From contig CAMYOD010000052.1 in assembly GCA_947259975.1 (NCBI GenBank), positions 1-53,134 on the forward strand: 53,134 nucleotides of DNA. Direction: 5' to 3'. Source of the DNA: an uncultured Gammaproteobacteria bacterium. GTDB lineage: Bacteria > Pseudomonadota > Gammaproteobacteria > HyVt-429. The notes beneath the pieces were generated by a model. The model was not told the origin of the DNA. It saw only the letters and a list, made by a program, of their open reading frames with translations, and did no database searches. Positions 44,308-52,089 of the stretch are shown here, in pieces (the stretch's first letter is position 1; each line of letters starts with the position of its first letter). Position numbers and translations under genes: made by a program.

Positions 44308-45225
44308 ATGGAGATGGCAACGATCGTTCGGGCGCGCGGTCTGACCAAATGCTTCAAGTCCACTACCGTCGTACACGGCATCGACTTCGACATTCAACCC
44401 GGCCGCTGCGTCGGCTTCCTCGGGCCGAACGGTGCCGGCAAGACCACGATCCTGCGCATGATCCTCGGCCTGTCGCCTATCAGCGGCGGTAGCCTGAGTG
44501 TGTTCGGCCGCGCCTTGCCGGCGGCCGGCCGCTACGTGCGCGCCCATGCCGGCGTGGTGTCCCAGGAAGACACCCTGGATCCGGATTTCACGGTACTCGA
44601 AAACCTGTACATCTACGCCGCCTACTTCGGTCTCGCAAAAGCGGACGTCGCGCAACGGATCCATGAGTTGATCGATTTTGTCGAACTGGCGGATCGCGGT
44701 GACGCTCGCATCCCGACTCTATCCGGCGGTATGCGCCGCCGCCTGAGCATTGCCCGCGCGTTGATCAATGACCCGCAGATTATCATTCTCGACGAACCCA
44801 CCACCGGCCTGGATCCCCAGGCGCGGCACATGATCTGGTCGCGGCTGCAGGATCTGCAGCGCGCCGGCAAGACGTTGTTGCTGACCACGCATTATATGGA
44901 GGAGGCCGAACGCCTGTGTGACGATGTGCTGGTCATGGATCACGGGCGCATTCTCGAACAGGGTGCGCCGGCGGCGTTGGTCGAACGCCACGTGGAGCCG
45001 GAGGTGCTGGAGTTGCGCGGCGCACCCGATCTGATCGAGGATGCCGTGGACGGCGCGACCGACTGCCGGGTCGAGCGCATCGGTGACACCGCCTATTGCT
45101 ACACCCGCGATGCGAAGGCCCTGCTCGATCAATTCGAGCAACGGCCGGGACTCACCTACCTGCATCGGCCCGGCAATCTCGAAGACGTGTTCCTCAAGGT
45201 CACCGGCCGTGACTTACGGGACTGA
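44308..45225 (+). CDS. ABC-2 exporter ATPase (NodI-like)
   Basis: ATP-binding subunit of an ABC exporter, 305 residues. Walker A is GPNGAGKTT (near 44-52), the signature LSGGMRRRLSIA, Walker B IIILDEPTTGLDP, and the switch His in LLLTTHYMEEAERLC. The C-terminal 80 residues are the NodI/DrrA-type extension ending with EDVFLKVTGRDLRD. The family exports lipids, oligosaccharides or drugs; the cargo here is unknown. The stop is 8 bases before the permease start. It is 7 bases after the dehydrogenase gene and may share its transcript. Confidence 0.93.
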   Translation: MEMATIVRARGLTKCFKSTTVVHGIDFDIQPGRCVGFLGPNGAGKTTILRMILGLSPISGGSLSVFGRALPAAGRYVRAHAGVVSQEDTLDPDFTVLENLYIYAAYFGLAKADVAQRIHELIDFVELADRGDARIPTLSGGMRRRLSIARALINDPQIIILDEPTTGLDPQARHMIWSRLQDLQRAGKTLLLTTHYMEEAERLCDDVLVMDHGRILEQGAPAALVERHVEPEVLELRGAPDLIEDAVDGATDCRVERIGDTAYCYTRDAKALLDQFEQRPGLTYLHRPGNLEDVFLKVTGRDLRD

Positions 45226-45232
45226 TACACGC

Positions 45233-46003
45233 ATGGCCATGGCGCAGACCGCACGCGGGGCGGTTTCGGTATGGCGCCGCAATGCCCTGGTGTGGCGCCG
45301 GCTCATGGGCCCGAGCCTGCTGATTAACTTCGGCGAGCCGTTTCTGTATCTGCTCGGGCTGGGTTACGGACTCGGATTGTTCATCGGCAAGATGGCGGGC
45401 ATGCCCTATCTGACGTTTCTCGCCTCCGGCATTCTCGCGTCTTCAGCCATGAACACCGCGACCTTCGAGGCGTTGTACTCCGTCTACACGCGCATGATTC
45501 CGCAACGCACCTACGAGGCGATTCTCGCCACGCCGCTGGAGATTCAGGATGTCATGGCCGGCGAGGTCTTGTGGTGTGCGACCAAGAGCCTGATCAACGG
45601 CAGCGCCATCCTGCTGGTCGCGGCCCTGCTCGGCGCGGTGCAGGGCTGGCAGGCCCTGCTGGTGTTGCCGCTGCTGTTTCTGATCGGCATTTGTTTCGCC
45701 GGCCTCGCGCTGATCATGACCGCGTTCGCGCAAGGCTATGACTTCTTCAATTACTATATGACCCTGTTCATCACGCCCATGTTCATCGTCTGCGGCGTGT
45801 TCTATCCCATTAGCTCCCTGCCCGAAGCCCTGCAGTCCTTCGTGCAGATATTGCCCCTGACCCACGCGGTGGCCCTGGTGCGCCCCCTGGTGGCCGGCGG
45901 CCCGGTGACCGATGTCGCCCTGCATCTCGGAGTGCTCGTCGCCTACGCGGTGGCGGGGCTATCGATTGCGACCGTGATGGTGCGGCGCCGCCTGCGGGTA
46001 TGA
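45233..46003 (+). CDS. ABC-2 exporter permease (NodJ-like)
   Basis: Membrane subunit partner of the preceding ATPase, 256 residues with about six hydrophobic segments, matching the ABC-2 (NodJ) family: NFGEPFLYLLGLGYGLG near the start, MNTATFEALYSVYTRM, and PMFIVCGVFYPISSLPE before the last helices. The ATG at 45233 is chosen; the same frame stays open further upstream only because it overlaps the ATPase gene in another phase. A hairpin follows downstream. Confidence 0.92.
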   Translation: MAMAQTARGAVSVWRRNALVWRRLMGPSLLINFGEPFLYLLGLGYGLGLFIGKMAGMPYLTFLASGILASSAMNTATFEALYSVYTRMIPQRTYEAILATPLEIQDVMAGEVLWCATKSLINGSAILLVAALLGAVQGWQALLVLPLLFLIGICFAGLALIMTAFAQGYDFFNYYMTLFITPMFIVCGVFYPISSLPEALQSFVQILPLTHAVALVRPLVAGGPVTDVALHLGVLVAYAVAGLSIATVMVRRRLRV

Positions 46004-46403
46004 AAAAAGGGGGCGCTGGGGTTTAATTATAATCCCTCCATCCCCTTTTCCTTCGGAAAACAAGGGGTTTCCGGCCCGGTGCGCTGGCGGGACCCCCATT
46101 CGCCAGCTATATTTGGGGGGTAACGTGTTGGGGGTAGGCGCGACCGAGAGGCTGGCCCATGCCGGCCGGGGTGCGGGCAAAAGGTCCAGCGATATAAATC
46201 GGTTACAGAAGTAACGCAACGGTAACCTTGCATTCGATTTATTTTCTGGGGTTCTTGGGCACACCATCCACGTCTCTGTTTGCACACCGGATTGGGGTGG
46301 GGTCCTGACGCGCCTCCCGCCGAACTCCGTCCTGGCCCTGACGATTTCAGTCCGGGCAACCGACAGCCTTGTGCGCGTCGGCGAGATCGCGAATGCATAG
46401 ACC
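46004..46403 (+). other. 400-base non-coding leader before the GGDEF-EAL gene
   Basis: No gene is seen. From left to right it holds a hairpin after the ABC operon (46042-46070), then two mutually exclusive stems: GCTGGCG/CGCCAGC (46083-46107) and ACCCCCA/TGGGGGG (46092-46120). A GTTAC-AGAA-GTAAC hairpin nested in GGTTAC...GTAACC follows near 46200-46230. A TATAAT at 46028-46033 has no -35 partner. It looks like structured 5' leader sequence, but I recognise no known riboswitch. Confidence 0.4.
46042..46070 (+). terminator. Possible terminator after the ABC-2 operon
   Basis: CCCCTTTTCC pairs with GGAAAA-CAA-GGGG (3-base bulge, TTC loop), followed by only three T residues. It is a reasonable but imperfect terminator 39 bases after the permease stop. 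Confidence 0.4.
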
Positions 46404-49277
46404 ATGAGAAAGCGAATCATCGCACAGCCAATCTTTCGCCTGCTGGTGGCGGGATTCGTCGTCGTCGCCCTGTTGCCCCTGACCATCGTCTCGGTACAGA
46501 CCTACCGTTCCGCCTGGACCGATGCCTGGCGGGAGGTCACCGAGAAACATCGTCTGTTGGCCCTGAACCTGGCCGCGCCGATCGCCAATTATGTCCAGGA
46601 TCATGTCGACACCCTGCATCATCTTGCGGACCAGATAGTCAGGCTCGAAGCCCGGCCCGACGCAAGTCCGGTACGGTTCATCGATGAAGCATTCGAGGGT
46701 CTGGCCGGATTCCGGGCGATAAGCCTGTTGCAACCGAACGGAGTCGACAAGCTTACGGTGCATCGTGAGATATTCGATCTGCCCGCGCAGGACTATTCCG
46801 ATGACGCAGGTTTTGTGCGCGCCACGAAGTTGGGCGCCCCCGACGTCTCCCAGGTCACGAAGAGCCGGCTCGACGGCGCACCTACCGTCGTCATGATACA
46901 ACCTGTGCTCAATAACAACGGTATTTTGACGGCTGTGATACGGGCCGAACTCCAGCTTGAACTCATCGAGAAGCTCAGAAGCCAGGTCCGCTTTGGCAAG
47001 CAAGGCCATGCCGTCGTCGTCGACGCCGAGGGGAAAGCGCTCGCGCACCCGAATCCGGATTGGGCGGCAGAGATGCGGGATCTGTCGCAGCTAGCGGTGG
47101 TGGGCAAATTGATGCAGGGCGGGGACGGCGTAACCGAGTTCAATTCGCCCTTCCTCAAGGAGGTTATGGTGGCCGGATACGCTGCCGTCCCGGGTGTGGG
47201 TTGGGGCATCATGGTGCCGCAGCCGAAATCGGAAATCGAGGCGCAGGTGCGCGCGTTGCTGTTCTCCCATTTCCTGTGGGCGGGGCTCGGCCTGCTATTG
47301 GCCCTGGGCGTTGCGATTCGGATCGCGCGCTGGATCACGCGACCGATCAACCAGCTTGCGCAGGCGGCCAACTCTCTCACCGAGCATAAGTTCACCGGCG
47401 AATTGCCGGATCTGTCGGATGTGGCACCGCACGAAGTGCGGCAACTCGGCAAGGCGTTCCACAAGCTCGTCGCCGGCCTGCAGAAGTCCCGCACCTACAT
47501 CAGCTCGCTGAACTATTCTTTGAAATCGCGCGTGCAAGAGTCGACCGAGGAACTGGTCAAGACCAACGAGCGTCTCGAGGCCCTGGTGCAGGAAGACCAT
47601 CTGACCGACCTGTTCAATCGCCGCTACTTCGAAAGTGAACTGCGTCGTTTGCTCGAAGATGCGAAGACCAACGACACCCACCATGCGCTCTTGTACCTGG
47701 ATCTGGACCGCTTCAAGCTGGTGAACGATAACTACGGTCACGAGGCGGGTGACGAACTGTTGCGCCAATACGCCGAACTGCTCAAGTCGCGGATCCGGCA
47801 TGATTCGGACTCGGTGGCCCGTATCGGCGGCGATGAGTTCGCGATTCTGCTCGATGGCTGCAGCGTGGAAGAGGCGGAGGAGATCGCCGAGCAACTGCGG
47901 GCCGACGTGGCGAAAATGCCCTTCCGTTGGGAGCAGGATATCTTTCGGCTGACCGTGTCCGTCGGCATCGTCATGCTGAACGCCGACAGTCGCGAGGCCT
48001 CCGACGTGTTGCGCGCCGCCGATCGATCCTGTCATTCCGCCAAGGCCACCGGCCGCAATCAGGTCAAAGCGGGTGACGGCGCCAACATCTCGGCTGTGCA
48101 CAATATTCCGTCACGCTGGTTGACGCGCATTTCGCGTGCATTCGAAAACGGCGATTTTGCGCTGTACTGTCAACCGATCGTCAGGGTGAGCAACGCCCAA
48201 GGCATGACCCGCGCCAACTACGAGATTCTGCTGCGCTATTCGGATGACGAGCAGGAGTTGACTCTCCCTGGGGCCTTTCTGCCGACCGCGGAACGCTTCA
48301 ACCTGATGCCGCAGATCGATCGCTGGGTCATACAAACCGCCGCGAACTGGTATGCCGGTGTGCGCGCCACCATTGATGCCGACTCGATGTTTTTCGTGAA
48401 CCTCTCGGCCCAGTCGCTCAACGACAATGAGTTCGCTGATTATATAAAGGAGTTATTTTCGTCGCTGGGTGTACCGCCGGATCGTTTCTGTTTCGAAATC
48501 ACCGAAACTGAAGTACTGACCAGTCTGGAGCATGCCAGGCGGTTCATGACAACGCTGAAGCAGATCGGCTGCAAGTTTGCCCTCGACGATTTCGGTACCG
48601 GTATGTCGTCGTTCGTACATCTGCGGGAGCTGCCGATCGACGTCCTGAAAATCGACGGCAGTTTCGTCAAGCACATGGACGATCGTCGCGTCGACGCCGC
48701 CGTCGTGCGCTCCATTGTCGGCATTGCCCATTCCCTGGATATCCAGACCGTGGCGGAATCGGTGGAGAATGAAAACATCCTGCGCCAAACCATGGCGGCC
48801 GGCGTGGACTACGTGCAGGGATTCGGCGTGCAGGAACCCGTGCCGCTGGAATCGATCGGCGCGGCAGCGGCGCCGGTTGAGGAGTCAGCGGTTGAGGAGT
48901 CAGCGGTTGAGGAGTCAGCGGTTGAGGAGTCAGCGGTTGAGGAGTCAGCGGTTGAGGAGTCAGCGGTTGAGGGTCGCTCGAGGACTTGGTGGAAGCGGAA
49001 GACACGCCGGGCGAAAACTCGGTTGATGGGGAAGCGCCGTCGGTTGCGGCGCCACCGGTCGACTCACCTGGAGAGGACCCGGTCGGCCCGGAAACCCCGC
49101 CGAAAGAAGACGGGGCCGGCAAAGAACAGTTCGGTTTCTGAACCTGCCTTCGGTACGGCCGCGATTCAAACCACCGGTGCAGGAGCGCCGCGCTCGGCGC
49201 GAATAGAACACGGCACATCCTTTCGCGGCCAGGGAGCCGCGCCTACCTCAATGACAATGGGGCTAGAGAACAAATAG
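46404..49277 (+). CDS. Membrane GGDEF-EAL protein, apparently frameshifted tail
   Basis: Cyclic di-GMP synthesis/degradation protein of 957 residues. Order: transmembrane helix (about 12-31), periplasmic Cache-like sensor (35-275), second helix (about 287-308), HAMP (308-362), coiled coil (365-395), GGDEF domain with intact RIGGDEF (473-479), and EAL domain with the motif as YEILLR (Glu607) plus DDFGTG (728-733), so ExLxR is kept. Residues 825-854 are six VEESA repeats. After them the frame becomes arginine/lysine rich. Adding one A after base 48972 restores an acidic 55-residue tail that stops at 49141, so the last 140 bases or so before the present stop may not be native. Confidence 0.88.
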   Translation: MRKRIIAQPIFRLLVAGFVVVALLPLTIVSVQTYRSAWTDAWREVTEKHRLLALNLAAPIANYVQDHVDTLHHLADQIVRLEARPDASPVRFIDEAFEGLAGFRAISLLQPNGVDKLTVHREIFDLPAQDYSDDAGFVRATKLGAPDVSQVTKSRLDGAPTVVMIQPVLNNNGILTAVIRAELQLELIEKLRSQVRFGKQGHAVVVDAEGKALAHPNPDWAAEMRDLSQLAVVGKLMQGGDGVTEFNSPFLKEVMVAGYAAVPGVGWGIMVPQPKSEIEAQVRALLFSHFLWAGLGLLLALGVAIRIARWITRPINQLAQAANSLTEHKFTGELPDLSDVAPHEVRQLGKAFHKLVAGLQKSRTYISSLNYSLKSRVQESTEELVKTNERLEALVQEDHLTDLFNRRYFESELRRLLEDAKTNDTHHALLYLDLDRFKLVNDNYGHEAGDELLRQYAELLKSRIRHDSDSVARIGGDEFAILLDGCSVEEAEEIAEQLRADVAKMPFRWEQDIFRLTVSVGIVMLNADSREASDVLRAADRSCHSAKATGRNQVKAGDGANISAVHNIPSRWLTRISRAFENGDFALYCQPIVRVSNAQGMTRANYEILLRYSDDEQELTLPGAFLPTAERFNLMPQIDRWVIQTAANWYAGVRATIDADSMFFVNLSAQSLNDNEFADYIKELFSSLGVPPDRFCFEITETEVLTSLEHARRFMTTLKQIGCKFALDDFGTGMSSFVHLRELPIDVLKIDGSFVKHMDDRRVDAAVVRSIVGIAHSLDIQTVAESVENENILRQTMAAGVDYVQGFGVQEPVPLESIGAAAAPVEESAVEESAVEESAVEESAVEESAVEESAVEGRSRTWWKRKTRRAKTRLMGKRRRLRRHRSTHLERTRSARKPRRKKTGPAKNSSVSEPAFGTAAIQTTGAGAPRSARIEHGTSFRGQGAAPTSMTMGLENK
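48876..48972 (+). repeat. 15-bp tandem repeat, six full units
   Basis: Six exact copies of GTTGAGGAGTCAGCG (48876-48965) are followed by a partial seventh, GTTGAGG-GTC, which lacks the A at unit position 8. Each unit codes for VEESA in the GGDEF-EAL protein. Being a multiple of three, copy-number changes keep the frame; the missing A does not. Confidence 0.95.
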
Positions 49278-49285
49278 CGTTAATA

Positions 49286-49318
49286 TCAGAAACAATTGTT
49301 TTCTGACCCCTATTTCCA
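49286..49318 (-). repeat. REP-like palindrome (GGGGTCAGA type)
   Basis: On the minus strand GGAAATAGGGGTCAGAAAAC leads into CAATTG and a near-symmetric second half (TCAGAAA/TTTTCTGA). The core AAATAGGGG(A/T)CAGA recurs at 53021. It occupies most of the gap before the Na/Pi cotransporter. Confidence 0.6.
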
Positions 49319-49328
49319 CTGATCTCCA

Positions 49329-50981
49329 ATGAGTATGCTCGGTATCATCGGCGGCCTGGCCGGCGGCCTCGGCCTGTTCCTTTTGGCGATCCATATGATC
49401 ACCGAAGGCCTCAAGGCGGCCGCCGGCACGTCACTGCGCCGCGTGCTCAACCGCTGGACCAACACCCCCGGGCGCGGACTCTTGTTCGGCATTACGATCA
49501 CCGCGTTGGTGCAGTCGTCGAGTGCGGTGACGGTGGCCGCGATCGGTTTCGTCAACGCCGGCCTGCTGACCTTGTGGCAGACGCTGGGTGTGGTCTTCGG
49601 CGCCAATGTCGGCACCACCATGACCGGCTGGCTGGTCGCGGCGGTGGGATTCGAGATCAAGATCAGTCTGTTTGCCCTGCCGTTGATCGGTGCCGGCATG
49701 TTGTTGCGACTCACCGGCCCGGGTACCCGGCGCGGCGCCCTGGGCGAGGCCCTGGCCGGTTTCGGCCTGTTCTTCATCGGCATCGATGCCTTGCAGACGG
49801 CGTTTGCCGGCATGGCGGCGCAGTTCGATATCGGCAGCTTGTCCACGCGCGGGCTCGCCGGGATGCCTTTGTACCTGGGCATGGGATTCATCATGACCGT
49901 ATTGACCCAGTCGTCGAGTGCGGCCCTGGCCATCGTTCTCACCGCCGCCACCGGGGGCGTGCTGGCACTGCCGGCCGCCGCGGCGATGATCGTCGGCGCC
50001 AACGTCGGTACCACCTCCACCGCGGGTCTGGCGGTCATCGGCGCGACCCCCAACGCGAAGCGGGTCGCCGCCGCGCACATCGTATTCAACCTGTTGACCG
50101 GCGTCGTCGCACTGGCGCTGTTGCCGGTGCTGTTGTCGCTGGCACAGGCGGCCGGTCGGACGCTTGGTCTGGCGGATGCACCGGCGGTGTCCCTGGCCCT
50201 GTTTCATACGGTGTTCAACGTGCTCGGCGTGTTGCTCATGTGGCCGCTGGCCGGCCGTCTGGCCGCGTGGCTGGCGACGCGCTTCCGCACCGCCGAGGAG
50301 ATCGAGGCGCAGCCCCGCTATCTGGACCGCACCATGCTGGCGACCCCGGCGTTGGCGGTCGACGCCTTCGGTATGGAACTGGGACGCGTCGCGGCGATCG
50401 CGCAAGACATGGCCCAGGCGGCCCTGAGCGCGGAAGGCGTGCAGACCGACCGGCTGCGGCGTGACCGTACCACCCTCGAGCGCCTGCTGATGACCATCGG
50501 TGACTATGTGACACGCATTCAACGGGGCAGTCTGTCCGCGGAGACCGCCGAACAACTGCCCATCGTGCTGCGTACCGGCCAATACTTTTCCGCGGTGTCC
50601 GATCTGGCGATCGCCGTCGCCGGCACGCAGGAAGGATTGTCGCCGGTGACCGATCCGGAACTGCTGGATCAATTGAACCGCTTCAAGGCCGACGCCGCCA
50701 AACTGCTGGAACAGGCCGGACCCGAGGCGGAGTGGGCGTTACAGTACAGCGATTTACTCGACGACGTGCAACGGCACTACCAGCTGCTCAAGAGTGCGTT
50801 GCTGCGGTTGGGCGCCGAGGGCCGAATCAAGATCGATCAAATGAACACCCTGCTCGAGCAGGTCAGCCGCATCCGCCGGCTCACGGAACAAATCGTCAAG
50901 GGCAGCGGCCACCTGGCCTGGCTGCGGCAGCGCAAAGACGAATTGACGGACGACGACGCGGAGGAGGTTGACGGGGACTGA
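49329..50981 (+). CDS. Na/Pi cotransporter family protein with PhoU-like tail
   Basis: Predicted sodium-dependent phosphate transporter (NptA/YjbB type), 550 residues. The membrane half (about 1-320) has the inverted-repeat signature of the family: two QSSSA motifs (LVQSSSAVT near 61 and LTQSSSAALA near 196), each followed by a GANVGTT. The C-terminal 200 residues are helical and resemble PhoU, with long amphipathic helices. YjbB-type proteins export phosphate in E. coli, so direction is uncertain. No good Shine-Dalgarno is seen; a REP-like palindrome fills the upstream gap. A bidirectional terminator follows. Confidence 0.92.
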   Translation: MSMLGIIGGLAGGLGLFLLAIHMITEGLKAAAGTSLRRVLNRWTNTPGRGLLFGITITALVQSSSAVTVAAIGFVNAGLLTLWQTLGVVFGANVGTTMTGWLVAAVGFEIKISLFALPLIGAGMLLRLTGPGTRRGALGEALAGFGLFFIGIDALQTAFAGMAAQFDIGSLSTRGLAGMPLYLGMGFIMTVLTQSSSAALAIVLTAATGGVLALPAAAAMIVGANVGTTSTAGLAVIGATPNAKRVAAAHIVFNLLTGVVALALLPVLLSLAQAAGRTLGLADAPAVSLALFHTVFNVLGVLLMWPLAGRLAAWLATRFRTAEEIEAQPRYLDRTMLATPALAVDAFGMELGRVAAIAQDMAQAALSAEGVQTDRLRRDRTTLERLLMTIGDYVTRIQRGSLSAETAEQLPIVLRTGQYFSAVSDLAIAVAGTQEGLSPVTDPELLDQLNRFKADAAKLLEQAGPEAEWALQYSDLLDDVQRHYQLLKSALLRLGAEGRIKIDQMNTLLEQVSRIRRLTEQIVKGSGHLAWLRQRKDELTDDDAEEVDGD

Positions 50982-51019
50982 AAAAACCGACGATCGAGGG
51001 GTCGGCGTCCTTGCAACAA

Positions 51020-51049
51020 AAAAAGGGCAGACCGAAGTCTGCCCTTTTT
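51020..51049. terminator. Bidirectional rho-independent terminator
   Basis: Stem GGGCAGAC (51025-51032) / GTCTGCCC (51037-51044), loop CGAA, flanked by A-run on the left and T-run on the right, so it works on both strands. It lies between the convergent Na/Pi cotransporter and DUF2282 genes. Confidence 0.85.
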
Positions 51050-51068
51050 CGTGTTCCAGCCGTTGATC

Positions 51069-51347
51069 TTACTTGGCGGGCTTGGTGGCAATCACCTTGC
51101 CGCCGGTGATCTTGTCGCAAGTACCCTCCGGCACATACACCCATTCCGCGGCGTCGTTGTCGGTCTTGGCCATACCGGCACAGCCGTGCATGCTGGTACC
51201 GCAATCGTTCTTGCCCATCTTGGCGACGCCGGCGCATTTCTCCCAGGTCTTGGGTGCATCGGGCACCGCGGCGTTTGCGGACGCGGCGAGGCCCATGGCC
51301 AATACCCCGGCGATGGCTGAAGCTACTACGGCTTTGGTTTCTTTCAT
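51069..51347 (-). CDS. DUF2282 / BufA1-type bufferin-like precursor
   Basis: Small exported cysteine-containing peptide precursor, 92 residues. A signal peptide (1-26, ending ASANA) precedes a mature part with four cysteines in the family pattern: EKCAGVAKMGKNDC, HGCAGMA and PEGTCDK. Proteins of this family (BufA1) have been reported as bufferins, whose cysteines are modified by an MNIO (DUF692) enzyme with a DUF2063 partner and which bind copper. AGAGGAG about 8 bases upstream is a strong ribosome binding site. No DUF692 or DUF2063 gene is beside it, so whether it is modified is unknown. Confidence 0.87.
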   Translation of the reverse strand: MKETKAVVASAIAGVLAMGLAASANAAVPDAPKTWEKCAGVAKMGKNDCGTSMHGCAGMAKTDNDAAEWVYVPEGTCDKITGGKVIATKPAK

Positions 51348-51523
51348 AGTCTGACTCCTCTGGTGTGGTGGTGCGGGCCTGGACCCGGCCCATAATCTGT
51401 TGAGTGCTTATTGGCAAAATGGTTCCGAACGGGCCCGGGTGTGGGACGCGTCACGAAGGCCGGAATCTTACCAGACACCGCCGCAGCGACGGCAACACAA
51501 CACCTGCAAATTGTAGGCGTTTT

Positions 51524-51910
51524 TCAGAAGACCTTGGCGTAGGGCAGAAAGATCAGGTTCGCCGCGACCAGGCCGAGGAGGGTGAAAATCGTGATCTGCA
51601 TGCCCAGCACGCGGCGCGGCATCACCATCGTCGGCATGGCGAAGGCGTGCAGCACCCGGCCGGCGACGAAGGCCACGCCGAGGATGTGCACCAGCCACAG
51701 CGGCGCCTGGTTGAACTCGAGGCCGAGCAACAGCAGCAGGCCGATGGGCATGTATTCGATGGCGTTGGCGTGGGCGCGAATGGCGCGTTGCAGGTCCTCG
51801 TGGCCGCCGTCGCCGAGACTCACCTTGTGTTGGCGGCGCAAGCCGATGACGTTGAGCGACAGGCGCACGATCATCAGCGCGCAGATGCAGACATAGAGTA
51901 GTGCGGTCAT
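51524..51910 (-). CDS. MAPEG-family membrane protein
   Basis: Small membrane protein of 128 residues with four predicted helices, related to the MAPEG superfamily (microsomal glutathione transferase-like, YecN type). Conserved features are IRAHANAIEYMPIGLLLLLGLE and the VLHAFAM region. I choose the ATG at 51910 because GGAGG (51916-51920) is 5 bases upstream; an in-frame ATG at 51922 is less likely. Enzymatic activity cannot be inferred. It lies 176 bases upstream of the DUF2282 gene on the same strand. Confidence 0.85.
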   Translation of the reverse strand: MTALLYVCICALMIVRLSLNVIGLRRQHKVSLGDGGHEDLQRAIRAHANAIEYMPIGLLLLLGLEFNQAPLWLVHILGVAFVAGRVLHAFAMPTMVMPRRVLGMQITIFTLLGLVAANLIFLPYAKVF

Positions 51911-52020
51911 GCTTGCCTCCAATCGAATTATTATTAGTTATCGGATGGGCTTATTGTTTATCGGTTCCCGTGCATACGCACGGTACAGCAGCGCAGCCAC
52001 CGTCGGCAAATCACAAAAAA

Positions 52021-52068
52021 GGGGGACAAACCATAAGTCTGTCCCCCGGTCGTGTCTGCGGACAGACT
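52021..52068. repeat. REP-like palindromes (GGGGACAGAC type)
   Basis: GGGGGACA (52021-52028) pairs with TGTCCCCC (52040-52047); directly after it GTCTG-CGGA-CAGAC (52054-52067) forms a second hairpin. AGTCTGTCC (52036-52044) could also pair with GGACAGACT (52060-52068). It lies after the Sel1 gene and before the MAPEG gene, between genes read on the same strand. Confidence 0.65.
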
Positions 52069-52089
52069 AAAGCCTGCCCCGAGATTCAA

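Noticed and set aside
45041-45232. Longer N-terminus for the ABC-2 permease
   Set aside because: The extra 64 codons overlap the ATPase gene in another phase and lack membrane or NodJ-like sequence; ATG 45233 fits the family.
46004-46403. Cyclic di-GMP (GEMM) riboswitch before the GGDEF-EAL gene
   Set aside because: GGGCAAA occurs, but the conserved ACGCAAAGCC and tetraloop-receptor segments of the GEMM-I core are absent and the stems do not match.
48876-48972. CRISPR array
   Set aside because: Units are contiguous 15-bp coding repeats with no spacers and lie in frame in an open gene.
49431-50672. 413-codon minus-strand open frame inside the Na/Pi cotransporter gene
   Set aside because: Low-complexity G/Q/R/H-rich peptide opposite a clearly conserved transporter; a codon-bias shadow.
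51468-51698. Small minus-strand frame with a CCRRCGG ending, overlapping the MAPEG gene
   Set aside because: Most of it is the MAPEG gene in another frame, and the cysteine pair is isolated without a zinc-ribbon context.
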